Origin: a virus
Length of the DNA: 32,727 nucleotides
IMG/VR virus record: IMGVR_UViG_3300028925_010542
Location: 1 to 32,727 of that record
Reading direction: 5' to 3' (one strand)
Shown: positions 8,730 to 14,974 of the stretch, piece by piece
Position numbering within the stretch: position 1 is the stretch's first letter
Layout of the letters: every line of letters begins with the position of its first letter
Made by a program: the position numbers and the translations under genes
Notes under the pieces: model-generated
What the model saw: the letters and a program-made list of their open reading frames with translations, nothing else
What the model was told of the DNA's origin: nothing
The model's database searches: none

Positions 8730-8908
8730 CCGTTGTTCTCCATATTCCACTTATCTACGGCTTCTTTCATACCAGACATTGGGCCCTGATAAATTATATT
8801 TGTAGATTTATTCCCTACTGGAATATCTACCAACACCTTTTCTTTATTTGTTAAGTCTTGACTGACTGCCTCTAGCTTTTCTTCTTTCTTTTTACCGAAC
8901 CAACCCAT
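8726..8908 (-). CDS. Small hypothetical protein
   Basis: This 60-residue protein begins MGWFGKKKEEK and has a charged N-terminus and no membrane segment or Cys. No family is recognised. It overlaps both neighbours: TAATG with the PAP2-type phosphatase gene upstream and ATGA with the metallopeptidase gene downstream, so it is likely real and co-translated. AAGG nine bases before the start is a possible ribosome-binding site. Confidence 0.6.
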   Translation of the reverse strand: MGWFGKKKEEKLEAVSQDLTNKEKVLVDIPVGNKSTNIIYQGPMSGMKEAVDKWNMENNG

Positions 8909-9555
8909 TATTCATTACCTTTCATCTGTCTAAATAATTCATCTGCTAACTTCTCACCATACTTTTTATCACTTACATAATGAACTCTACCCATTATTCT
9001 TGATTCAGAAACTTTCTTTGCTATATCCATATATTCATCTGTATTCTTTGGGTCTTTCTTACTCAATACTAATCCAATTAAACGACCTTGTAATGCGTGG
9101 CCACTTGGATAACTTGGTGTTTTAGCAGTATCTAAGTTATGTCGTTTAAAATCTTCTATATTATAATATTCTGCTATTTGAAATGGTCTTGGTCTGTTGT
9201 ATTTATATTTTAATTTAAAGAGATATTTAGCTGTGTCTTGAATAATCTGTTGTAAGTATTCTTCTTTAACATCAATATTATTTTTTTCTACTACTTCCAT
9301 AAATACTTTTACTGTATCATCATACTTCTCTACAAATTTATTATCAATAACTCCGTCATTGTATGCAAGTAGATAATGTATTTCCGATTTTGTTTTTTGA
9401 CTATCATTAGCAGGTGGTTTAATTCCTGATAACGATACCTTTGGTGGAAACAATTTAACTTCCCTTTTCATCTTTTTTAGGTGTCTTGGTTTTATGGTTT
9501 TGGAAAAAACCATATTCTTTAAACTCTCGTTTATAAGTTCTTTTAATTTAATCAT
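8908..9555 (-). CDS. PAP2 / class A acid phosphatase-superfamily protein
   Basis: This 215-residue protein carries all three PAP2-superfamily motifs: K-x6-RP in KYKYNRPRP (116-124), PSGH (150-153) and SR-x5-H-x3-D in SRIMGRVHYVSD (185-196). The predicted nucleophile is His192. Such enzymes remove phosphate from lipid phosphates, nucleotides or other phosphomonoesters. No transmembrane helices or signal peptide are obvious, unlike lipid-phosphate PAP2 enzymes, so it appears soluble. The N-terminus MIKLKELINESL is an amphipathic leader outside the catalytic core. GAGG precedes the ATG by 7 bases, and the start overlaps the upstream stop as ATGA. Phosphate scavenging or nucleotide handling is plausible. 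Confidence 0.85.
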   Translation of the reverse strand: MIKLKELINESLKNMVFSKTIKPRHLKKMKREVKLFPPKVSLSGIKPPANDSQKTKSEIHYLLAYNDGVIDNKFVEKYDDTVKVFMEVVEKNNIDVKEEYLQQIIQDTAKYLFKLKYKYNRPRPFQIAEYYNIEDFKRHNLDTAKTPSYPSGHALQGRLIGLVLSKKDPKNTDEYMDIAKKVSESRIMGRVHYVSDKKYGEKLADELFRQMKGNE

Positions 9556-9761
9556 TCACAATCCTCACATTGACATACTTTTAAATTATCAGGTATGTCG
9601 GTTCTTGTTATTTCGTTTCCGTCTTTATCTTTGATTGTTAAATCAGTATTGGCCTTTACCATTATGTCTTCAACTTCCAAATCATCTATATGACAACCAC
9701 AATCATTACATACTTTTGTAATAGTTCGTGTTCCGTTTGATGCTATATGTAATTTAATCAT
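9552..9761 (-). CDS. Small Cys-rich, zinc-ribbon-like protein
   Basis: This 69-residue protein has two Cys clusters that could form a metal site: CNDCGCH near residues 18-24 and CQCEDCE at the C-terminal end. The middle (VKANTDLTIKDKDGNEITRTDI) looks like a beta-hairpin insert, so the layout resembles a zinc ribbon. The gene lies between a HAD phosphatase and a PAP2-type phosphatase, overlapping the first by 8 bases and the second by 4. No DNA-binding or enzymatic motif is seen. Metal binding is likely from the Cys spacing; function is unknown. Confidence 0.65.
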   Translation of the reverse strand: MIKLHIASNGTRTITKVCNDCGCHIDDLEVEDIMVKANTDLTIKDKDGNEITRTDIPDNLKVCQCEDCE

Positions 9762-10272
9762 AATTAACTAATCTTGTTATCAGTTTAATATCGGGATATG
9801 TATTTTTTAATTTCTTTACTGCTACTATATTCTTTTTTGAATCATCAAAAAATAATACATCATCATATCCATTTTTTATCTGCTTCTCAATCCAATCTGA
9901 TTTATCCTTTGGATTAGAACTTGATAATGCAACAACATAAACATCATATCCAATATCTTTAAAAAATTGACGAACTGGCTTGTATGCAGCTCTTGCTGTC
10001 AAAATTGTTATTCTTCTATTGCCAGAAGCTTTATAAATATTCTTAAAAACTCTAAACATAGATTTAATCTTTTTGGGTTCGATTACTTTACTAAAATCAG
10101 TAAAGTCAAACTCATCACCCGATTTAGCTTTGTATATTGCGTATTCACCAGTAGTTAGTGTTTTCTTTTTCCCTTTATTAATTACGTGTATTCTTGAATT
10201 AGACTTAACTAATGTATCATCAAAATCAAATACTCGTAATTTCTTTTCTAACAATAATTTTAACTTAATCAT
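9754..10272 (-). CDS. HAD-superfamily phosphatase (possible polynucleotide 3'-phosphatase)
   Basis: This 172-residue protein has the HAD motifs in order: DFDDT (Asp16, Asp18), LTARAA (Thr92), Lys122/Lys124 in PKDKSD and FFDDS (143-144). The fold resembles the phosphatase half of phage polynucleotide kinases and related acid phosphatases, but no kinase P-loop is present. The ATG at 10272 overlaps the upstream stop as ATGA and is preferred over 10284, which has no ribosome-binding site and would add only MGLE. The N-terminus MIKLKLLLEK resembles that of the PAP2-type protein two genes on. Candidate substrates are DNA/RNA 3'-phosphates or small phosphomonoesters. Confidence 0.8.
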   Translation of the reverse strand: MIKLKLLLEKKLRVFDFDDTLVKSNSRIHVINKGKKKTLTTGEYAIYKAKSGDEFDFTDFSKVIEPKKIKSMFRVFKNIYKASGNRRITILTARAAYKPVRQFFKDIGYDVYVVALSSSNPKDKSDWIEKQIKNGYDDVLFFDDSKKNIVAVKKLKNTYPDIKLITRLVNYD

Positions 10273-10985
10273 CTCCAATCCCATAGTTTAATTAAATTGT
10301 AGGTTATACCAATTCCAATTACTGGTTCTGTCATACCTGTTGTGTTATTGTATGCTATACCCAAAAACGGGCCAATTGTTAATTGGTTTCTTGGTGGTTG
10401 TATTTTTTGGATTTCACCCCTACCTCTAATTGTTATACCACCAATATACGTTTCATCAATATACGAAACAAATTCATCTTTATTAATCTTTTCTATCTTT
10501 GGTGTTAAATTAATTTCACCAATTGTATTGACATCAACTTTCTTAGTCGTTAGATAATCATCTTTCCACGCAACCAATACTTGCCCTTTGGTTTCATATT
10601 GACCGACACGATTAACTTGTTTATCTACAAATTTAAATCTATCATTACCTGATATATTAGAAGACAAAGTTGACTTCATAGACATCACTTCAATCTTATA
10701 TTCTAAATCTCTTAGTCTTTCTAATAGTAGTGAGTTTTCTTCACCACGAGTTTCGTTGTGTTCTGCGAAATCTAATAATAGTTCTACATTTTGGTCAGAT
10801 AATAAATTGACTCTATCTTCCAAACTATCTATTAGTTTTTCTTGAACTTGAACTTTTAATCTCAATCCAACAAACTCACGATACAATTGTTTTATATCGT
10901 AATGATTTGCAAAATAAACTGATGCTAATAAAGATAACGATGCTATTAATGAAAGTATATCTTTATAATATTTCTTGAACCGCAT
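10269..10985 (-). CDS. Membrane-anchored coiled-coil protein with C-terminal beta segment
   Basis: This 238-residue protein has one N-terminal hydrophobic helix (about residues 10-26) followed by a heptad-rich region (about 30-100), so it is probably anchored in the inner membrane with a periplasmic coiled coil. The C-terminal 35 residues (TIGPFLGIAYNN..., then PVIGIGITYNLIKLW) look like amphipathic beta strands. The start overlaps the end of the CsgG-like gene by 23 bases. Inner-membrane anchor, coiled coil and a possible outer-membrane-facing end would suit a spanin-like or envelope-bridging protein, though no known spanin family is recognised. It may equally work with the CsgG-like proteins encoded just upstream. 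Confidence 0.65.
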   Translation of the reverse strand: MRFKKYYKDILSLIASLSLLASVYFANHYDIKQLYREFVGLRLKVQVQEKLIDSLEDRVNLLSDQNVELLLDFAEHNETRGEENSLLLERLRDLEYKIEVMSMKSTLSSNISGNDRFKFVDKQVNRVGQYETKGQVLVAWKDDYLTTKKVDVNTIGEINLTPKIEKINKDEFVSYIDETYIGGITIRGRGEIQKIQPPRNQLTIGPFLGIAYNNTTGMTEPVIGIGITYNLIKLWDWR

Positions 10986-11478
10986 TACCTATTGCCTCTT
11001 TCAAAGCTCCACCGAGTTCACTTCTATCGAAAGGTAATTCTTCGTTTATTTGAAAACCAGTAGCACTAATTTCTTTATCAATAGTTCCTACTCCATTACC
11101 ACTAACGACTTTACCCGTCTTTTTATTTAATAATTCAACCACAACTCTAATTTCTGTTGTAGTGGTTTGCTTTTTAAATATTCCAAGTATTGTTGTTGAT
11201 GTTCTTGGTCTTCCAAGATAAACAACTCTTGCTGTTAATTCAAAGTCTGATTCATTTTCTACTAAATCATATCGTGAATCCATTACATTTTCTGTAAGTA
11301 TATTTGTAATACCCAAGAAAATACGAGTGTCTTCTAAACCCTCAACTTCTGCTTGATTAACAAAGTTGTTAATTGTCAAAGTTGGAATTTCTAGTTTGTC
11401 TTGACCAACCATTGTTGGTTCTGGCATTTGTGCATTTACTAATCCAATTAGTAATACGATTAACCATAGTTTCTTCAT
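10963..11478 (-). CDS. Secreted CsgG-like protein, short form
   Basis: This 171-residue protein has a signal peptide ending VNA|Q and lacks a lipobox. The mature part resembles the C-terminal half of CsgG-family (curli secretion channel) proteins: a strand-rich region with VVVELLNKKTGKVVSGNG and a terminal helix FDRSELGGALKEAIGNA that matches the family's closing FD-x-S...A...AI pattern. The ATG at 11478 has AAGGAG six bases before it; an upstream in-frame TTG at 11505 is rejected. Canonical CsgG is about 260 residues and lipidated, so this is a short, non-lipidated relative. It is the second of two CsgG-like genes in the cluster and may form a periplasmic or outer-membrane ring component. 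Confidence 0.65.
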   Translation of the reverse strand: MKKLWLIVLLIGLVNAQMPEPTMVGQDKLEIPTLTINNFVNQAEVEGLEDTRIFLGITNILTENVMDSRYDLVENESDFELTARVVYLGRPRTSTTILGIFKKQTTTTEIRVVVELLNKKTGKVVSGNGVGTIDKEISATGFQINEELPFDRSELGGALKEAIGNAVQEIL

Positions 11479-11488
11479 TTTCTTCTCC

Positions 11489-12475
11489 TTAAAAATTAGT
11501 TCCAAATATTATCGAATAGCTTATATTTCGTTTTCCAATATCATTAACTAACGTATTATATCCTACATAAAACCCAAAATTCATCTTAAAGGTTTCTGTA
11601 AAGTTAAAATCTACATTAAATCCTGGATAAATCAATATAGGACTTTCCAGTAATAAATATTTGTTTTCCGTTTTTAATCCCTCATAATAACGAAAAATCG
11701 TATAACTTACAAAAGTTTGTAAGTTTAAGGTATTGTTTCTCATTTGTATTGGATATCTATACCCATACATACCATTAATGTTTAAAAAATTCTGTCGTGA
11801 TATTTGTCCAACTGATGAACTTATCAATCCAACTTGGTTTACATCTTGCTTAATTACTTTTCCGTAATTACCTGTGATTAACCAATCACTACCCTCAAAT
11901 GTTCTATAATATAATGCTCCTACATTCCAAAAAGCACTTTGTTTCTTTTCTTTGCTCTTACCACTCCTACCATACAACCCTAAGACTTTCTTTAAGTCCA
12001 AAGTAATATTCATAGTGTAGTTAAATTCTTTAGTTAGGTCAAAGTTTTCTTCACTATAAACTGAATTTAGTGAAGTAACCGAACCATAACTATAAAAGGT
12101 ATTAACGATATCTCCACCAATAAAACTTGGTTCCGATGCCGATATATCCTCGTCTTCACTTTCTTCTAATTCTGCCGACAAGCCCAATGTGTTCGCAGAT
12201 GCTAATGCTTCTTCTGCAATATTGACCGCACAAGGAAATAGTTTTTCAAAATCACTATAAACTTGCTGTGTCCAATTTTGTAATGTTCCGTCTGCTACTT
12301 GTTCCCAAGTAAAAAATGCTCTTTGGTTGTAATAAGTTACCCAAAAACCACCTTGTGTTGTTTCAGTTGTATAATTAAGATTAACCGCTTGTTGATTACA
12401 AGGGTCTATATAATTATAACCGAAACCTTGTCCATATAAACTACTTACTAATAATAATGTGAGTAACCATTTCAT
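11489..12475 (-). CDS. Predicted outer-membrane beta-barrel protein
   Basis: This 328-residue protein has a signal peptide (MKWLLTLLLVSSLYG|Q). The C-terminal half is made of alternating aromatic/polar strands and ends in Phe (SIIFGTNF), the usual C-terminal signal of outer-membrane barrels. An N-terminal region with two Cys (DPCNQQ and LFPCAV) may form a disulfide-linked plug or domain, followed by an acidic linker (EESEDEDISAS). It lies between the two CsgG-like genes, starting 6 bases after the first, so a joint role in outer-membrane transport or surface assembly is likely. No specific family is recognised; the call rests on signal peptide, strand pattern and terminal Phe. Confidence 0.65.
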   Translation of the reverse strand: MKWLLTLLLVSSLYGQGFGYNYIDPCNQQAVNLNYTTETTQGGFWVTYYNQRAFFTWEQVADGTLQNWTQQVYSDFEKLFPCAVNIAEEALASANTLGLSAELEESEDEDISASEPSFIGGDIVNTFYSYGSVTSLNSVYSEENFDLTKEFNYTMNITLDLKKVLGLYGRSGKSKEKKQSAFWNVGALYYRTFEGSDWLITGNYGKVIKQDVNQVGLISSSVGQISRQNFLNINGMYGYRYPIQMRNNTLNLQTFVSYTIFRYYEGLKTENKYLLLESPILIYPGFNVDFNFTETFKMNFGFYVGYNTLVNDIGKRNISYSIIFGTNF

Positions 12476-12480
12476 TCATT

Positions 12481-13185
12481 TTACCAACCTCTTTTTTCCA
12501 TTCGTCTTAATACATTTGCGACTGCAGTAATTACTGCACCCGTTGTTGCAAATGAAACGGTAGATTGGTCAAATGACATATCAAGATTTTTTAATAGTCC
12601 TTCACCTTCTTTTGCTGAAGTTCCTAAACCACTACCTGTAATATACTTACCTGTTTCAACTGAAACAAGACGAACTTGAATACCAACCATTGTGGTATTT
12701 TTTAATTTTGCTTTTCTTCTTGATATTTCTTCTTGATTAGATACTGCAAAATCATACAATTCTGCATATACAAAGTATTTAGTTTGTGCAAATTGTCCAA
12801 CACTATCTAATTCATTGTCAAGTAATCCACTAACACTTCTTTCCCACTCTTTAACCATTTTATTTAATACTTCTTCTTTTTCTTCAACGAAGTAGAATCG
12901 TCCTGCTTCTTCCAAGACTTCAATGATTCTTTGAGTTACACCAAATCCAACTCGTTTATCACGAAGTTCTGGATAGGCATTTAGAATATTTTCTGAAATG
13001 GAAATCTGAATTAATTGAACTCCTTCAGGTTCTCCATCAAACCACTTGATATCATCAAGAGTTTTTTCTGCTTCATAGGAAGCTATCTTTGATTGAACTT
13101 TTGTTTTACCTGATTGAGCTTCAACACTTGATGTTGCACACCCAAATAAAAATAATGTTATTAATAAACTTAATATATGTTTCAT
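12481..13185 (-). CDS. CsgG-family outer-membrane lipoprotein
   Basis: This 234-residue protein has a lipoprotein signal peptide with lipobox LFGC (Cys16), then CsgG-like features: VGFGVTQRIIEVLEEAGRFYFVEEKEEVLNKM, matching the family's 'short-strand, L...grF.vveR' region, a TKYFVYAELYDF strand, and a closing helix FDQSTVSFATTGAVITAVANVL. CsgG forms the outer-membrane secretion channel for curli subunits; relatives occur widely in FCB bacteria. No curli subunit (CsgA/B) or CsgE/F gene was seen nearby. AAAGGA precedes the ATG. The gene follows the ferredoxin and precedes the barrel gene. A phage-encoded CsgG-like lipoprotein is unusual. Confidence 0.75.
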   Translation of the reverse strand: MKHILSLLITLFLFGCATSSVEAQSGKTKVQSKIASYEAEKTLDDIKWFDGEPEGVQLIQISISENILNAYPELRDKRVGFGVTQRIIEVLEEAGRFYFVEEKEEVLNKMVKEWERSVSGLLDNELDSVGQFAQTKYFVYAELYDFAVSNQEEISRRKAKLKNTTMVGIQVRLVSVETGKYITGSGLGTSAKEGEGLLKNLDMSFDQSTVSFATTGAVITAVANVLRRMEKRGW

Positions 13186-13189
13186 TTTT

Positions 13190-13477
13190 TTATCCTTTAA
13201 AAAAGTTTGCGTTAATTTCTACGAACCTTTGCATATCTTCTGGTGCGTCATCTTCATCCCAAATAGCATCTACTGGACATTCAGGTTCACACGCTCCACA
13301 ATCAATGCATTCTTCTGGGTCTATATAAAGTTGTTTCCCAGAAAGGTCTTTCATACCAATAACTTCTGCTCCTAATCCTGTTGGGTCGTCTGGTCCGTGA
13401 ATACAATCCACTGGACAAACTTCAACACACGCTGTATCACAAGTACCGATACACGGTTCTGTTATGATAAAGGTCAT
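13190..13477 (-). CDS. Bacterial-type ferredoxin with two Fe-S clusters
   Basis: This 95-residue protein has nine Cys in the arrangement of 7Fe/8Fe ferredoxins: C9-x3-C13-x3-C17-x3-C21-P-V-D-C25, then C57-x2-C60-x2-C63-x3-C67-P. Compared with Azotobacter FdI, C9, C17 and C67 would bind one cluster and C21, C57, C60 and C63 the other, with C13 or C25 as possible extra ligands. It would act as a low-potential electron carrier in the cytoplasm. The start overlaps the stop of the 45-residue gene as ATGA, and the CsgG-like lipoprotein gene follows. Phage ferredoxins of the plant-type 2Fe-2S class are known; this is the other, bacterial class. Its redox partner is not encoded nearby. Confidence 0.9.
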   Translation of the reverse strand: MTFIITEPCIGTCDTACVEVCPVDCIHGPDDPTGLGAEVIGMKDLSGKQLYIDPEECIDCGACEPECPVDAIWDEDDAPEDMQRFVEINANFFKG

Positions 13478-13611
13478 TTTTCTGTTTTGCCAAACCCTAA
13501 CATCATCAATTGTACCATAAGAATTAATCTTTTAATTAAAGATAAATCATCTCGTTTCAATTCATTTTGTATGTGTTTGAGTTTTGCTTCTTTTGTTTTA
13601 AATATTTGCAT
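13474..13611 (-). CDS. 45-residue small protein, coupled on both sides
   Basis: This short gene was found by reading the gap between the coiled-coil and ferredoxin genes. Its ATG (13611-13609) overlaps the upstream stop as TAATG, and its TGA (13476-13474) overlaps the ferredoxin start as ATGA. The product has a basic N-terminal helix (MQIFKTKEAKLKHIQNELKR) and a Met/Leu-rich hydrophobic stretch (LIKRLILMVQLMMLGF) that could sit in or on a membrane. No family is recognised. The exact double overlap is the main evidence that it is translated. Confidence 0.6.
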   Translation of the reverse strand: MQIFKTKEAKLKHIQNELKRDDLSLIKRLILMVQLMMLGFGKTEK

Positions 13612-14015
13612 TAGTTTTTAAACCTTGCTAATGGGTCACCGTGAAACTCTTCAATCATTACCTTAAGATTCTTAATAGAACCTTTAAGTTCTTTAATATC
13701 ACGATTAAGATTTACGATATCCTTTTCTAATGGTGATAAATCAACATTACCTACGGTATCTAATTTTTCTCTTAGGTAAACGATATCATCATCAAAACTT
13801 TGAATTTTGTTAGTGACTATTTCTATATCACTTGCTTCTGCAAATCCTTCAACTACTTCTTCTAATGAATCTATTCTACCTGTAAAAGTATACCAACCTG
13901 CTATCAAACCTGATAACACTGTTACTAAACTTACGATATTTGTTATTGATAATCCGAATTTTTTATTCTGAGCATCATCTAACATTTTTTCTGTATCTAC
14001 TACTTTTTTTGCCAT
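13611..14015 (-). CDS. Single-pass membrane protein with coiled coil
   Basis: This 134-residue protein has a short cytoplasmic N-terminus, one transmembrane helix (about residues 21-42, ITNIVSLVTVLSGLIAGWY) and then a periplasmic heptad-rich region to near the end (SLEEVVEGFAE..., DIVNLNRDIKELKGSIKNL). AGAGGA precedes the ATG. The topology matches an inner-membrane spanin subunit or another envelope-tethered coiled coil. No partner outer-membrane spanin lipoprotein is recognisable, although the CsgG-like lipoprotein gene lies two genes downstream. The gene sits directly after the Cys-repeat peptide. The function is uncertain. Confidence 0.65.
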   Translation of the reverse strand: MAKKVVDTEKMLDDAQNKKFGLSITNIVSLVTVLSGLIAGWYTFTGRIDSLEEVVEGFAEASDIEIVTNKIQSFDDDIVYLREKLDTVGNVDLSPLEKDIVNLNRDIKELKGSIKNLKVMIEEFHGDPLARFKN

Positions 14016-14026
14016 TTTATTTTCCT

Positions 14027-14110
14027 CTATTTACAATCGCAATTTTCACAATTACAATTTTCACAATCGCAATTTTCGCAATCACAATTTTCACATTTGT
14101 ATTCTATCAT
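14027..14110 (-). CDS. 27-residue Cys-repeat peptide, (CENCD)x4
   Basis: This gene is short but well supported: ATG at 14110-14108 follows AGGAG by 6 bases, and TAG is at 14029-14027. The product begins MIEYK and then consists of four 5-residue repeats CENCD, CENCD, CENCN, CENCD, followed by CK. Nine of 27 residues are Cys in a C-x2-C-x-C pattern, with no aromatic or hydrophobic core. It could bind several thiophilic metal ions or an Fe-S or zinc cluster like a minimal metallothionein. It lies between the PorV-like gene and the membrane coiled-coil gene, two genes before the ferredoxin. Metal binding is inferred from composition only. Confidence 0.7.
   Translation of the reverse strand: MIEYKCENCDCENCDCENCNCENCDCK
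14036..14095 (-). repeat. Four tandem 15-base repeats inside the Cys-repeat gene
   Basis: Four in-frame copies of a 15-base unit, TGTGAAAATTGTGAT and close variants, encode the CENCD/CENCN repeats. Copies differ mainly at third codon positions (TGT/TGC) plus one GAT to AAT change, so the protein repeat is kept while the DNA drifts. This suggests amplification followed by purifying selection on the protein. Confidence 0.9.
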
Positions 14111-14119
14111 TATCTTCTC

Positions 14120-14974
14120 CTAAAAATCAAACCCGAATGATAACATCAAGGTTTCGTTATGGAAACTCTCGGTATTGTAAAGATATGCTAATGATATATC
14201 CACAACATTAGTATTGATACCACCACCTATTGTGATGTAATCAACATTAAATTCTGGTTCTGAATAATACCCTAATCTTAAATTACCTACTTCTCCTAAT
14301 AAATATTCACCACCAACTCCAAATGAAGAATAATCTTCAAATAGTTTTATATCTGATAGTAAACTAAAACTACCAAAACTTTGTTTAATACCAATACCTA
14401 ATGACATTGGTAAACTTGATGATTGGTCTGCAAATTTCGTTTCACCACCTAAGTCTTTTAATACAAGACCTAATGATGTGTTACCGAATACTTTATGAGC
14501 ACCGATATCAACTCCATAATTCATATCAATATCTATATCATCAATGAAACTATGATTGTAAAGATTAAGTCTTGCACCCAATAACCAATCTCCTAATTCC
14601 ATAGCATAACTTCCACCAACTCTTAGTGATGATGAATCAAAATCTCCTGTTATGATACCACCAATATCTGCAGCTGTTTGAGTTCCGTAATCAAAGTAAA
14701 ATACTTCTACCGAAAATCCCATACCACTTGTGTATTGTAGATTTTGATATCCCATATCATCAACAAGATTTGGTAACCACTTTACATATGATGTTTCTTG
14801 GTGTGATTCAAGTCCTGCAAATGCTGGATTATGAAATAGGTTTTTAGAATTTGAATCCGCAATACCTGAATTTCCTGCTCCTGCACTATGAACACTTGGG
14901 TTCAATGTAAATATACTATTTGCCTGTGCGAATAGTGTTCCTGTTAATAGTAATAAACCTAATAATTTTTTCAT
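14120..14974 (-). CDS. PorV/PorQ-like outer-membrane beta-barrel protein
   Basis: This 284-residue protein has a signal peptide ending LFA|Q. Right after it comes a PorV/PorQ-type start, SAGAGNSGIADSNSKNLFHNPA, matching the family's 'SARSAALGGA...NPAGL' pattern. Strand-rich sequence follows and ends in Phe (LMLSFGFDF), as in outer-membrane barrels. PorV is the type IX secretion shuttle that collects cargo leaving the translocon and passes it to the cell-surface attachment complex; the wider family also includes FadL-like transporters. AGGAG precedes the ATG, and the start overlaps the upstream stop as TAATG. The T9SS cargo gene lies two genes upstream in the same run. Confidence 0.78.
   Translation of the reverse strand: MKKLLGLLLLTGTLFAQANSIFTLNPSVHSAGAGNSGIADSNSKNLFHNPAFAGLESHQETSYVKWLPNLVDDMGYQNLQYTSGMGFSVEVFYFDYGTQTAADIGGIITGDFDSSSLRVGGSYAMELGDWLLGARLNLYNHSFIDDIDIDMNYGVDIGAHKVFGNTSLGLVLKDLGGETKFADQSSSLPMSLGIGIKQSFGSFSLLSDIKLFEDYSSFGVGGEYLLGEVGNLRLGYYSEPEFNVDYITIGGGINTNVVDISLAYLYNTESFHNETLMLSFGFDF

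Noticed and set aside
10273-10284. ATG at 10284 for the HAD phosphatase
   Set aside because: No ribosome-binding site; the ATG at 10272 forms an ATGA overlap and matches the MIKLK leader of a neighbour gene.
11479-11505. TTG start giving an extra MELIFKEKK on the short CsgG-like protein
   Set aside because: The ATG at 11478 has AAGGAG at good spacing and gives a normal signal peptide.
14030-14100. Regular repeats resembling a short CRISPR-like or iteron array
   Set aside because: The 15-base units are in frame with no spacers and encode the CENCD repeats of a gene with its own ribosome-binding site.
13940-14140. Plus-strand frame with hydrophobic FTITIFTIAIF repeats, like a membrane peptide
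   Set aside because: It is the antisense shadow of the Cys-repeat gene and lacks a ribosome-binding site.
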